From Lingula anatina (lineage: Eukaryota; Brachiopoda; Lingulata; Lingulida; Lingulidae), in contig NW_019775635.1 in the NCBI RefSeq assembly GCF_001039355.2, positions 927,569 to 991,568 on the forward strand: a stretch of DNA of 64,000 bases, in the 5' to 3' direction. A model generated the notes under the pieces. That model worked only from the letters and a program-made list of their open reading frames with translations, made no database searches and was not told the DNA's origin. A program made the position numbers and the translations under genes. Position 1 is the stretch's first letter. The number at the start of each line of letters is the position of its first letter. Below, in pieces: positions 32,685 through 44,800 of this stretch.

Positions 32685-32687
<3 letters not shown>

Positions 32688-32774
<87 letters not shown>
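32688..32774. repeat. (TA)n microsatellite at right end of foldback
   Basis: More than 40 TA units directly outside the right terminal repeat. Confidence 0.95.
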
Positions 32775-32777
<3 letters not shown>

Positions 32778-33284
32778 ATTGAAAGCATATATACTGTATA
32801 ACAATCTGATTGATATCAGTATGTTTGGAAACTCAATGGATCTGATCCAATAATGGGACATCAGGTCGACGCATATTCAAAACCACTGATATGTAACATG
32901 TAAGGATAACATGTTTTGTTGTTTAAGTATGATTGCAATATATAGTATATACGGCATTAAAGTATCATACGTAATTCACCACGCCAATCACAGTAGCGCA
33001 TCCAGTCATCAAGATTCTCCGTGGTTTTGTAGAATGACATGGACGTACTGAAGAAAACCGTGAAACATTTGTGAAAGTGAACGGTAAACAGCAATCAAAC
33101 ACCGCAGACGATCAGAGTTGGTAATTCTGAAAATATGAAAATACATAAGACGGACAGCTGAGCCCTGGGTTAAATGACTCTTTCTTTCCGAGTCTTTGGT
33201 TTGGTTTGTGACAAAAGCGAAAATGTCAGATAAGATGCTCCGGGTTTTAGAAAAGTTATATCCAGAACTATCATCATGTTGAAA
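32775..33284 (+). repeat. Dispersed repeat block before unit C, with micro-inversion
   Basis: Matches 23610-24370. Between 33147 and 33194 the CAGCTGAGCCCTGGGTTAAA segment is the reverse complement of what stands in sibling copies. Otherwise collinear. Confidence 0.7.
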
Positions 33285-34419
33285 GCAAACCACAAAGAAC
33301 TTGTCAGAACACCTCCACGATCAAATTATTTATTTGCTACACGAAATCGGACAATAGCTGTTTTAAGGTTATTGAAACCCTTTTATTATCATCCAGATTC
33401 CGAAAATGAGTCTATTCTCTGCCTCTAATTATTCAATAATGCATGTATTTTTGTGCCGATTTAAAACAATGTAAAATCCCTCGAAAAACAAAAATTATCG
33501 GCGTTTATATTTTTTCGTTGCAATGTATAAGCTTAGGCAACTCAAAGCTCTAACCGTCCGATTAACACCTTTCTATTTTGAGGTGAGATAGCAATCGGTA
33601 TGGGGAGTAACTTCAATCCCTGAACAAGATTTTATCACGAGAATTAGCAGAGGTGACCAGGAGAATATAGGCGACAATCCCGTGAAATAATTTTGGTTTA
33701 AATATTTTTATTATGGAGTAATGAGCCCGTAATTACAGACTTTCATTAAACAAAGGCATCATTTTGCTTTTTAGACGATGAAATATGAACTAAGACTTTT
33801 AAGAAAAATCGCTATCGGGGTTTTGGGGTACTGAATGGTGTCATTGAATCGCCGTTAAAACGGAGATCGTAGGTGATCAGGTAAAAGAGAAATTTGAGAA
33901 ACCGATTTTTCAGTTCTTACCCCAAAATCGCAATTATGACGTCACCCATAAGATGATATATGTATAAATGTTAATTCATTTAGTCACTGCACACAGAAGA
34001 TTGATTTATTAGCCAAAAGAATGTATGTAAGGCAGAAAATAAGGCGTTTTGGGCGAAGGGTGACAATATCCTTAAAATTCGCTATTCTGGTGATGTCACG
34101 TTTCCAATTCTTTTATTTTCCCTGTTAAATATCATATGGATTTTTAAAACATCCTGTCTCTCGAAGAGAACTAACAAAATCGCAAAATATTTGAGTTTTG
34201 ATAAAAGAAGATTGCAGACATCCAAAAGATGTCTTAATAATTATATGAGTATGCGGTGTAATACTGTGTTACAGGTATATTTATTCTGATTGGATTAAAC
34301 CATTTGTCTTGCTCTTGCTGATTGGTTCAAATCATTCATCTTTGTGACACGGCAATTCTGAACCTCTAAACAAAACGACGATACCAGCCATCTTCCAAAA
34401 ACACGTAAGCGTCAGCATG
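33285..34419 (+). promoter_or_regulatory. Full-length 5' flank and CCAAT boxes of gene copy C
   Basis: Collinear with 465-1592 of unit A. Inverted CCAAT boxes (CTGATTGG) are at about 34288 and 34318. No other gene is present. Confidence 0.6.
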
Positions 34420-34427
34420 TATATAAA
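34420..34427 (+). promoter_or_regulatory. TATA box, gene copy C
   Basis: TATATAAA, 52 bp before the ATG at 34472, as in copy B. Confidence 0.65.
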
Positions 34428-34471
34428 CAAAATACCATAGCAGAGCATTAGAGAAAAAAGAGTTATCAAAC

Positions 34472-35612
34472 ATGAAGGTCGTAATGCTTTTGGCGATGGT
34501 TTTGTATTTTTTGTTCAGTTCAAAAAGCTTTAATGATGGCCATGCAGCCGGTGTGCCAAAGCAAAGAAACCCTAGGTCAACAAGTAACTCCGCCACTGTC
34601 AGGTCTACAACTTTGTTTTCTCCTGAAACCGTCAGCAGTCGCGACATGTTGTTGAGAACGACTCGGCCTAGGCACGAAAGCACCAGAGACCAAACTGGCC
34701 CTCCAGTGGTTACCGAAAGTGACAACCTCATAATCACAGACCAAAGGAGCACTGGTCATGAATCTCAAGAACATTCATTAAACCCAACACCGAAACTAGA
34801 CCATGTTGGTTCACAGAGAGAACTGATGCTGTTGAACGTAACAGTTAACACCCCGTTCTGTGCTAGCCGTAAAGAAAGCTTCACCAATGATGTCGTCCTC
34901 GTAACTTGTTTCTGCGACGACTTGTGTAACGTGTTTGGTGATTGCTGTTGGCCATATGACCGCTTTTGCAACGACACCAGAATCACGGGCTTTGAAATAC
35001 AGAGAAATGACACAAAGTGTTGGTTACAGGCATCTAGAGAAATCCCTGACGATGACAGTAAATTCTATTGGGTCGTGTCTTCATGTCCAAGTCACTGGGG
35101 TGATGAAGCTGTTCGAAAGAAATGCGAATTCAATGGTTGGTCCACAGACATCAATGTTTTATTGCCCGTCTCGTCAACAAAGGCAAATGTCACATTCAAA
35201 AACGCTTTCTGTGCAACATGTCACAAAGCGATGTTACACACAGCATGGAAACCCAAGATTGTTTGTCAGAAGTCACAAATAGAAGTTTTCAAAGACGTTA
35301 AGACCGTTGCCGGACTTTTGGAGCAGATTCATTTGGCACCAGATTGCATGGTCCTCTTTGATGCCCCGGAACAGCACCCAGGGCGCCCTTGCATCGGCCC
35401 TGGAGGGGTGCACGAACCACTGAGTGGGACGGATGACGGGATATGTCCAGAAAATGCCGACGCTGAGACCTCGCGTCTTTGTAATTCTGGACCCGTGTCC
35501 GTGACGTATTTTGCAGGACCCCATGGATACTCTTATGGTCGAAATATAAACTGTTGGTTTTGTCGCCTGCCATGGAATACCATCCCAAGCATTCAAAAGT
35601 GTAATGAAAATG
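34472..35612 (+). CDS. SMB-like secreted ectodomain protein, copy C, exon 1
   Basis: 380 codons plus one base, ending AATGAAAATG|GTAAGT (phase 1). The domain order is as in copy B: signal peptide, Ser/Thr linker, SMB-like cysteine module (CFCDDLCNVFGDCC, WPYDRFC) and a Cys-rich region ending NINCWFCRLP. Differences from B include loss of six residues just before QRELMLLNVT and replacement of FCAECHK by FCATCHK. With exons 2 and 3 it gives 593 residues. Gene, promoter and intron borders are all intact, so it is probably expressed. The role is unknown and inferred to be extracellular. Confidence 0.88.
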
Positions 35613-35951
35613 GTAAGTCATCTTGATCATACGTTTATTATTTTTATTGAGGCCATTACCAAAAATAGAGTGAAATTGTGTCATAATATTCTTACCTGCT
35701 TTTTGTTTATGATCCATTATTGTTATTTTAAATACGCTTTCCTTCTGTTTTGATCTTAAAGTAACTGACTTAGAGACGCCATTTACAATTGCAATGTTTG
35801 GTATAGTTAGATAAAATTCTATTAACTTATTGATTTATTAGGTCTTCAAATATATGAAACAATATTTTAACTTTTTGTACATACTGCAATATAAACGATT
35901 ATTTTGCACATCATTTTTTGTGCAACTTATAATTGAAATTTCAACCTCCAG

Positions 35952-36043
35952 ACGAACTAGAGAGGAAGGGGTTCGAACCACAGGGCCTTTCTGCTTTAAT
36001 TGATTATCACAGAGAAGCACGCTGCCAGGAACCTTGGACTCAC
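35952..36043 (+). CDS. SMB-like secreted ectodomain protein, copy C, exon 2
   Basis: A 92-bp exon after CAACCTCCAG, phase 1 in and phase 0 out. It differs from copy B by only two substitutions near its end (QEPWTH instead of QETWTR). The donor is GTAAGG rather than GTAAGC. Confidence 0.82.
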
Positions 36044-36420
36044 GTAAGGATGCATAATTCTTTAACTCATTTGCGCCACATTAAAATATAGTTGAAACCT
36101 GCAATATAGACGAAAATAACGATTCGAATGAATCATCTGAAGAGTTGATATTGTTCATATTTGCAATGTTGTCTTTATTCTGGTACATGATGCCACTGGT
36201 AGTTAGGTAACCCTCACAGAAATTTCCTGACGAATCCTCTACGGGATTTTTTAAGGGGAGTCTGTTATTCTATGTAATGTACCGATTTTTTTCTTCCATT
36301 TTGTTATCTGTTATCATTTGTATATGTTCCCCTAGTTAGCCTCCAAGTATGGTAAATTAAAGTGAGTAATGTAGAAAGCTGTCATTCTATTTCATTATTT
36401 CATTGAATTGTCAAATTTGA

Positions 36421-36784
36421 CGGTATATGCCGTTTGCGATCTCGAACCTGGGATTTGATATCGCGAACGAATTAAAGACTTAAATCGCGATGTCATGGCG
36501 TGAATGTATAATAAGTGGTCGCAAGCATCACATGTACCCCATGTACATAAACGCCAGCATTCATCCGGGTTTCTAACTATTTACATAGGGTTCTTTTCCT
36601 CAACCCCCAACCCGTACATGCGGAACGTACCGAACAGGTACCGAAAAAATTCGCGATTTGTATCGCGGTGCTCGCGCCCACTGAATTTACGTTCATGCCA
36701 TGATATCGCAGTTTGAACCAATAATTCGTCATTTGCGATCACGAACCCGAGGCTCGAAATCAGGAAAGGCTAATTCGTTTTTAT
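36421..36784. repeat. Imperfect palindromic element in intron 2, copy C
   Basis: Counterpart of 3662-4028 and 16985-17350. About 100 bp of ordinary intron sequence present in A and B (around 3230-3310) is missing just before it. Confidence 0.55.
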
Positions 36785-36812
36785 GACCTGTACCATTTGG
36801 ATTGTATTTTAG

Positions 36813-37361
36813 GATGCCTGTAACCAGTCCGAAGAATGTCCAGCGGATGAAAAGTGGTGCTCTCTCCCCCTCGATCTTATCATTAACTTGACATTCAATT
36901 TAACTATCCAACTCAGTCCTAAAGAGCCCATTAAGAGACCATGTGAGTTTTTGGCACTCTGCACTACTGGCTTCAAGTTTTTTAGTGGGAGAGACTTATC
37001 CAGCTTTTCACCACGTGGCGCGTGGGTGGCATCAGAACAAGGGATAGAAGGAGATTGGTGCACACTACCCCGAGATGAGAGGGGTAATATCACCATCGTT
37101 ATACCGATAAGACTTAAGCAGGGCGTTCATCGCGTGAGCGACGCCGATCAATTGTTCGAGGGCTTTGTGGATGAAGTCAAAGCAAAATCTCACCGTCAGA
37201 TTTTTTTCAAATTTAATTTTGGCGTCAGTGTCATGAGATACCGCAACTCCTTAGGTGCGATCTCGTCACGAAAAAAGAGTGCCGGTATTCCAACATCTCT
37301 CTCTCCAGTCCAATGCTATCTTATGCTCTGGCAGGCTTTGATAGCAATTTTCATTATTTAG
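36813..37361 (+). CDS. SMB-like secreted ectodomain protein, copy C, exon 3 (terminal)
   Basis: Begins after TATTTTAG in phase 0 (DACNQSEEC) and runs 182 residues. It ends LWQALIAIFII because TAT/TAC has become TAG four codons before the stop used in copies A and B, shortening the hydrophobic tail. Otherwise it is the same as copy B, with FKFFSGRDLSSFSPRGAW and DWCTLPRDERGN. Confidence 0.83.
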   Translation, partial: DACNQSEECPADEKWCSLPLDLIINLTFNLTIQLSPKEPIKRPCEFLALCTTGFKFFSGRDLSSFSPRGAWVASEQGIEGDWCTLPRDERGNITIVIPIRLKQGVHRVSDADQLFEGFVDEVKAKSHRQIFFKFNFGVSVMRYRNSLGAISSRKKSAGIPTSLSPVQCYLMLWQALIAIFII

Positions 37362-39352
37362 GTGTACATCTAAATGTACAGATATCTTTATATATTTTTC
37401 GATTCAATTAAGTTTATGCCAGCACTGGTGCATTCATTAAGGATATAGTAACCCTTTTTTATCCAGATACCGAAAATGAGGTTTCCTCTATGTTATTAAT
37501 CAGTAATGCATCTATCTTTGCACTGATAAAAAAACTCGAAAATATGAAATATCGGCGTTTATATTTCTCGTTGCAATGTATAAACCTAGGCAGCCCAATG
37601 CTTTAATCGTCAATTAAAAACCTTTCTATTTTGAGGTGAGAAAGCAATCGGTATGGGGCATAACTTATCCTTGAACAAGATTTTTATCACGAAAATTGGC
37701 GGAGTTTACCACGAGTGTTAGCTACAATACCGTGCCGCCATTTTGGTTTAAATGTTTTTGAGATTTTCATTAAACATAGGCATTGTTTTGCTTTATCAAC
37801 CATAAAATCTTAACTAAGACTTCCAAGAAAAATCGCTGGCAGGGATTTAGAAGACTAAATCAGACGTTATAAACGGACTGGGCGTTTACTAGCACTACTC
37901 TCAGATCTTTTAGCACTAACACCCATATTAACCACCTAACCCACAAATTAACCAGCACTACCAGAGCAGATGAATGTTAGTGCTAGGAATCGCGTTGCTG
38001 GTGCTAAATAATTGTACGGTGTACTGGTAATTTCGTGTGCTTTGTGGTTAATATTACTGTTTGTGCTAAAAGATCTGCGGGTAGTGTTAATAGTCGCGTA
38101 ATCCGTTTATAAGGCCGGTAAATAGTGTCATCAAATTGGCGTTAAACAGTGATCGCGGATCGGGTAAAAGAAAAATTTGAGAAACCGATTTTTTCAGTTC
38201 TTACTCCAAAAATTGCAATTATGACATCACCCGTAAGATGACTTATGTATAAATGTTGATTAATTTAGTCACTGAACACTGAAGATTTATCTAATACCCA
38301 AAAGAATGTGTGTAAGGCAGTAAATAAAGTTTCGATTTCTAATTAAGTAAACTGGTTATAATGGTCATTGGCATGACTGACGACCAGGGTTTGAACTACA
38401 ATCTAGCTGCAGTGTTTGGTCTTACAATTTTTAGTTTACGAGAGATGAGCCCGCATTATATCGCCTCTTTACTACTGTACTACTTATAATATCAAATTTT
38501 CTGGCACCGTCTGTACTATTTACTGATTATTTTGATTAAATAGACTTTAGAACTGTTAAAGATCAGTTCGAGTTAGCAAATTTACCCCAATGTATTTTAA
38601 AGCGACAGCATTATCTCAGAAAATGACACCTTGATTTCTATGATATTGTATCAGATTTAAAAAGAAAAATATTAGGTATACTTCAGAAATTTCCACTGGT
38701 TCAAACTACATGTATCACACGTACATATACGCAGCTTAAATGAACATTTGATTGTACAATTTAAACGACTTTTAAATAATTAAATTGAAGTAACAGTTTC
38801 AGGAAAAACCTGATATTTTAATGAAATTTGGACTTCAATAAAAGACATTAAAACAAGTTTTCTGTGTTTGCAGCATATGTATTTACGTTTTCTTCTTTTT
38901 AAAACCCTACTCACTGTAAAGGTCTATGTGGCAACTTTTGCTTCAAATCTTAATTGATTTTTTACAAAATTAAAATCAACAACAAAACAACACCAAATTA
39001 ACGTATATGACAAACATTTATTCTTCATGAACAAAAAAACTAGACAACATTGAAAATGGCAATTTTTTATTTTGTAGTGAAAAATAAATATGTAATTTAA
39101 AGATTATGAAACATATAATATAATAACATATCTTGAGCGCCATGGAACTATCTATCTTACATATGTTAATACAGTGTATATACCAATGTTACAGTATGTT
39201 TTTTTCATTTTGCACTGTATTAACTGTACAATGTACAACTATAGGCATCCATTGAAAGCATTTGTTATAAACAGTGTAAAAGAAAAATTCAGTATCCAAA
39301 TAACTGGAAAGTTTTTTAAGATATGACTTGTACTATTTCTTCCTACAAAAAG
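37362..39352 (+). other. 3' part of unit C, probable UTR and flank
   Basis: Collinear with 4620-6650 of unit A. It includes the conserved AATAAA at 38837-38842. Homology ends near 39352, which marks the right edge of the duplicated unit. Confidence 0.55.
37867..38112. mobile_element. Palindromic MITE in unit C tail
   Basis: Same element and position as 5066-5308, with ends TTATAAACGGA and TCCGTTTATAA. Confidence 0.75.
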
Positions 39353-41436
39353 TCAAAGTGCACATTGACTCTGAACTTAACCAATCACACCTGAGTCAAG
39401 GGTGAATGGTCATCTGATCTGATCTAACCCAAAAGGTCAAAGTTGAAGGTCACCCAGACCTAATAGGGATGAGGTGAAAGGCCAAGAATCACCTTGAATG
39501 TACAGATATGGCTTTACTTATTTTTGACTACTGTGATAAAAAAATATTTTGTCAACTGTGGCCAAAATATTCATCCCAATTGTATATATTCACATACAAT
39601 TAAATATTTAAGATGACAAGGGTATAGTGTATAGCCAACAAGCATGCCACTGAACAAAGACATAAGCAAACCCACTGGCACCGTATATTTGACATATTTT
39701 AATAAATAAAAGATGAACAGTTTTATTACATGGAAATTATACTTTCATTGACAAAATATTTCTAGTCAGGCCAACAATAGTGTCACATATAAATAATTCA
39801 TGACATGCAACAAACTGCTACTATACAGCACATAATTGCTACAGTCTTATATAATTTAATCTGCTCTTGTCATTTGCCATATGTGCATAAGAAAAATAGA
39901 TAAACATAAAAAATTATAAATAAAAGAGATGGCAGTATCCAAACCTTGTGCCAATATAACAAAATGCTTTCTGCTGATTCATTGTAGCTGCTTAAGCTTT
40001 TCTCTTTTTTTTTTTTTTACGCTGTACACCTTTCACTTTATACAGCCTTTTAATCGAAATATTTTTTATGGGGCTTTTTTTAAAGAAATGGGGCATTTAG
40101 AACACTGTACTACACCAGCTACTGAATATACAGGGGCAATTAAAAATAAAAAGCACCCTGCGTGTTGTTGAAAAATGAGTGTGATATTCACTACTTATGT
40201 TTAATTATATTCATATATGCTCACTTTGACAATTATTGTCCCACTGATGACTGAAAGTTATTGAGTTCCCTGCTTTCATTTTGTAAAGTACATTCAAGGG
40301 TAGAGTTGTATACATTACAGTTTAAGCTACCCAATTCTGTAATTTAAAAGAAGTATTTTGATAGCTTGTGCTTTTTTATAGCATACTTGTGAAGTGCAAT
40401 CTATAGTTCAAAGCACTGTTTTGAACTGTTTGTAATATTCTGGAATGATATCTATGTCCCTGATTTTACTGCTGATTTTTCCCAAAGCAAGAGCTACTTG
40501 ACTAAAAAGGAACATTTGTGATTTGCAAATTTTCAAGTATTAACCTTAAAATATTCATAAAAACAGATGTTGAATTCCAAGGATGAAACGAAAAATAAGT
40601 ACAAATTTCCTGGTCAATTTCAGCTGCTTTCAATATTTTATGAATATAACATTCAAATCCCTTTACAATATATTTCCTTCTCCATTATCATCAAGCAACA
40701 GGAAAATATCTCTCCCACCTTTTGCTTACTTAAGGTTATAACCATATTTCTCTGCTGAATAATCAAATCTAGATGCACTGTACAATTCAGTAATACCATT
40801 CATTAGAAAAAAACTTTATACATATTACGGTGTCATGTTACAGTTAAAACACTATATTGTGACATTTACTCACTTGTACTACTATTTTACACAAAAAAGA
40901 AATGCTCTCTCTCCTTCTCCTAATTTACTTGTTCACATAGCACCTTTTAAACAAAGCAAACAATTTCAATTGTTTTTTTTATAATAGTAAAGGTTCTCTT
41001 TTTTATCTGATTGAAAAATGTTGCATTTAAGTAATTCATGTACTGGTACATGTACGTGGTAAGCGAAAATATTGTAGTTGTGACCAAAAACAAAGTCTAT
41101 TAAAATTGTATTATTGTTGGATTTACCAAGTCTAACTTGATGTACTGTTGTCCATGTAGTTTCTGCACTCACCTATTTATTTCAAGAATCTAACATCATT
41201 TCAATTTATCTGACAATTTTTGTATCAAAACTTCAGATGATAAAATATCAAATCACACATGCCAAGTTTTACTGTTTTATACTTAAGTTCTTTTACCTTA
41301 AATAACACTTTCATATCTTATTCTTTCTTCAATTTCACTTCTGAATACATAAATTCCACACATGATTAAACATTAGTTTTAAACATCCTAGTAAATTCAG
41401 ACTTCCATTTTTATAACTGGGAACAGCACTGCAGTC
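39353..41436 (-). other. Intergenic region and probable 3' UTR of the MTUS gene
   Basis: AT-rich sequence, no coding frame supported. Minus-strand AATAAA signals occur at 41176-41181 (about 260 nt past the stop) and at several points further on, for example 39721-39726. The true poly(A) site is not determined. Confidence 0.45.
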
Positions 41437-41836
41437 TTACATTGTTTGGAACTTGAGATCATCCCTCTCTTCATCCATTTCTGAAGCAGACGACGTGGGC
41501 CGTGAGTGATCGTCACTCATGTGTGACCCAGATCTCCTCTTGTGACTAGTGCGATGTGTGGGAGAGCAAATAAAGTCACTGCCAGCAGGCGATGTGCTTA
41601 GTGGGGATTTTCTTGCATGGCGCCTGCTGCCATCTGGTGTCCCAGGCTCGCTGCTGGTAGGAGAACGACTGATTTGCCGTCGTACATTTCCACTGCTGCC
41701 AAAGTCCACTGATTGGCTGAGATCACTGTTACTAATACGCCACACAAGTTCCTCCTTGTCCATTGACAGGCGCTTGTTTGCTTTTGATTCACGATCGTAT
41801 CGTCTCATGAGAACTTGATGTTTCTCTGACAGTTGT
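41437..41836 (-). CDS. MTUS1: MTUS homologue, exon 9 (terminal)
   Basis: Enters in phase 2 after CTGTTGCAG. It codes for QLSEKHQVLMRRYDRESKAN, the RLSMDKEELVWRIS family signature, then a disordered Ser/Pro/Arg-rich tail (SRSPTSSEPGTPDGSRRHAR and SPLSTSPAG) and stops at TAA 41437-41439. Tails of this type carry phosphorylation and microtubule-binding sites in relatives. Confidence 0.88.
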
Positions 41837-44800
41837 CTGCAACAGAATACATGTATGACCCTGATAAAACTTTACTGCAAACCCTCCATTTTATCGAGTA
41901 CTGGCAATGCATATCACTGCATAATTTATCCCTATAAAGATCATCTTATATAAAAATCATATTACACACTGCTTTATAATGGTTGCTTGGAAGTTACTAC
42001 TAATTTTAAACAATGTTCTGAAAACATAAGTTTCAAGCTGATGCATTATTGTTTAACTATTTGTTTTACAGTATACATAATTTCCAAACTTACTTTTCGT
42101 AGTCAGATTTGATATTTATGATAGCTTCTAGGTTTTCAATTTTCTGTTCCAGTGCGATGTTCTTCTCCTTAGCAATTTGCAGTTCCTCCAACTAAAGGAA
42201 TAATAATGAAAATAATTTAAAATTGGAACTGTTAAACACAAGTTGAATACATATTTACCAATACAACTTAACCTATAATTCAACTAGTGATTTAAATATA
42301 ATAGCTCAAAGTAGTCTTTTGTCACATATAAAATTACTTAGATAATTACAAAAAATTACAGAGCCTTGTCATAACCAATTATTTGTCCCCTTTCAAAAGA
42401 AAAAAAATCATTAAATTTTACTCATTTTGTTGTGACATGTTTCACACTTTAATTATTTTCACAATCTTTTCACCTGTTTTGACTGTTCTAAATTATGTCT
42501 CCTTAGATCATGGATCTCCATGTTGCGCATCTCGATCACGGTCTTCAAACTGTCGATCTCGGCTGGCAAGTGATTGTACGGAGCGAGAGCCAAGGCAACC
42601 TTCACATCAGAGTCGCGCTGCAGTGCTTCTTCGTATTCCTTTGTCCTCTCACGCATTTCCTCGCATTCTAGTCGCAAGGTTTCTACTTTGTTCTGGAGTG
42701 AAGCAAATTTGAAAAAAAAAAGACAAAATAAGCAATTATACCAAATGATTTAGTATCATTTATTTAAAAAAGAACTGACATGATATGTAAACATAATATT
42801 TTAGGAAATCAGTATAGCCATATAGATCTAAGTGCTTCAGTGATTCTCAAAATTTTCTTTTGGCTAATTTTCAAAACTTCTTAAATTAATATTTATTACA
42901 CACACACATGTAAAACAGAGTATATACATGTACTTACAAGTAGAGAGGATTTGATATCTTCAAACTTGTTTGTGATTTCTTCTAGTCTCAATTCATGATT
43001 TCTCTGTAATTCTGGAAAAATAAATGTAAAAATAATACTAAAATGTACCCCAGAAAACAAAACTGTCATATCCCTATTTAGTTCATAACAAGGCAGAGCC
43101 TTTTGAAAAGTAATGGACCAAGTCATGGACCAAGTCATGGACCAAGGTTTTTCACGTCAGTAAAAGAAGTGAAAACAGTTAAAAAATACAGTAAAAAAAG
43201 TGTGTTCAGAAGGAAAATAGCCACCTATGCACTTATATTATCAACATTTTAACCACAAAACACTGAATTTTGAATGTATAACCTTTGAATGATTCAAGTA
43301 TACTTCCAAATCTTCTTTTGCTTGCCATAGTTGCCAGAGTATTGAAAGATAATTCACTCTCAGAAGTGAGATTTTCTGAACACAGATATTTCCAAGGGAA
43401 AACCCCAAGCTGCTGATTCCCGGTGTGTCAAACTTAAAATACTGTCAACTGCATAGTTTCTCAGTACATACACAGACCGGAGTTTAGGACTACCAGAATT
43501 GTGTATTTTCCTCCACTCTGTTCCTCCATCCACATGTTAAACCATTGCTTCACAATACCATGTAGATAATATCATTCGTAAATAATTCACAGAGAACTGT
43601 CTTCAAATTTTTCGTCTATCTTCACTGTACAAATTATTCATGACATTTGTTCATCTGAGGAGTTAATGTGTACAGATGTTCCATAATATAGACGCCTGTT
43701 GTACTGGTATACCATATAGAATACTCTACATGCATATAGAGAGATATGCTGTTTACTGTGTATTGTATGCCTGTAGCTATCTGTTCACCACCTAGGACAA
43801 TATTCATATGCCATAGCCTCTGGCACAATTTTATTTGTGTATAATTATTACCACGCCACTATTAGTACAGAATAACACTGTATCAGCCTAGTTCCACATC
43901 CTCGTCATCCACTGTAACTTGGTAACGTAGTGGAACTCCTGCTGTTACTGTGTAAAGTGCCTTCTGTTACTGTCACAATGCTGTGTAAAATGGAGCTGCC
44001 TGCTGTTACTGCAACAATTCCAGTGTAGACAAATATGTGTTGCCAAAACTGTGTTGTTATGATGAGAATTTAAAATCCTTTTGAGACTCGCCTCCTATCC
44101 CGCCAAAGGATCCTGACTTAGAGCTCCACACAATAGGCTTTTAAATAATAAAGTCCATCAGTATAATTTTCAGATCTCCTCCTGATTTAAGTACAATACA
44201 TATCTTCTATTCCTGCACACTTTTTAATGTCAGGTCTAAGTTACAGAGATACAAACTAGTGTACAAAGAAATTGATAAATACCAACTCAAAATGACCAGA
44301 ACATTGTACAATGGATCTATGAAAGTACTTAACATGACACCCTTGTAAAATACAACAACACACGAGATGTTACACTGGCACTTGCTTTCAGTTCAGTAGA
44401 AATGCACAAGTTGCTATATACATTATCATATTTGCAAAGCACCATTTCCCTTATTCCATCTTGAAAAACAAACACTCTGATTCTCTTCACTGGATACAGT
44501 ACATATCCCAGCTCATCTTTTTTGTACACAGCTTACAAATCCTTGCCTCAATGAATAGTGATCGAACTCCCGCTGAGTACAATCAATTGGTCCAGGGGAG
44601 TAGTGGTTTTATAGACATTGCCTATTGGTCAATTGCTCAAATTACATCAAACAAGGAACATGGGGCTTATATATAATTCAAAGTCAATATAGCATTCAAT
44701 CAGAGTTTTTACTCTCAACACTGCATGAAATATAATCAACCAAATGAACTGAAGGTATTTATGCCATTGCTTTTGTTGTTCAGAAGTATTTTCATTGTTA

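Larger units (their letters stand above)
26679..32687. mobile_element. 6-kb foldback element with long terminal inverted repeats
   Basis: The left end GCATTGGTCAAAAAGGTTGT is repeated in reverse at 32641-32687 (AATGCTG end). Pairing continues inward: 28310-28930 matches the reverse complement of about 31990-32630, including GCAAAAGTTGATAAAAGCAT and TGCTGACTCAGCATTTTATG. TA microsatellites lie outside both ends, as for TA-targeting elements. The 3-kb centre holds a minisatellite and two MITE-like elements but no intact transposase. Confidence 0.75.

Noticed and set aside
32493-32861. Open frames with long Ile-Tyr repeats
   Set aside because: Translation of a (TA)n microsatellite.
40245-40262. 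A second CTGATGA followed by GAAA
   Set aside because: Only two bases separate the boxes, so no stem II can form and it is not a hammerhead.
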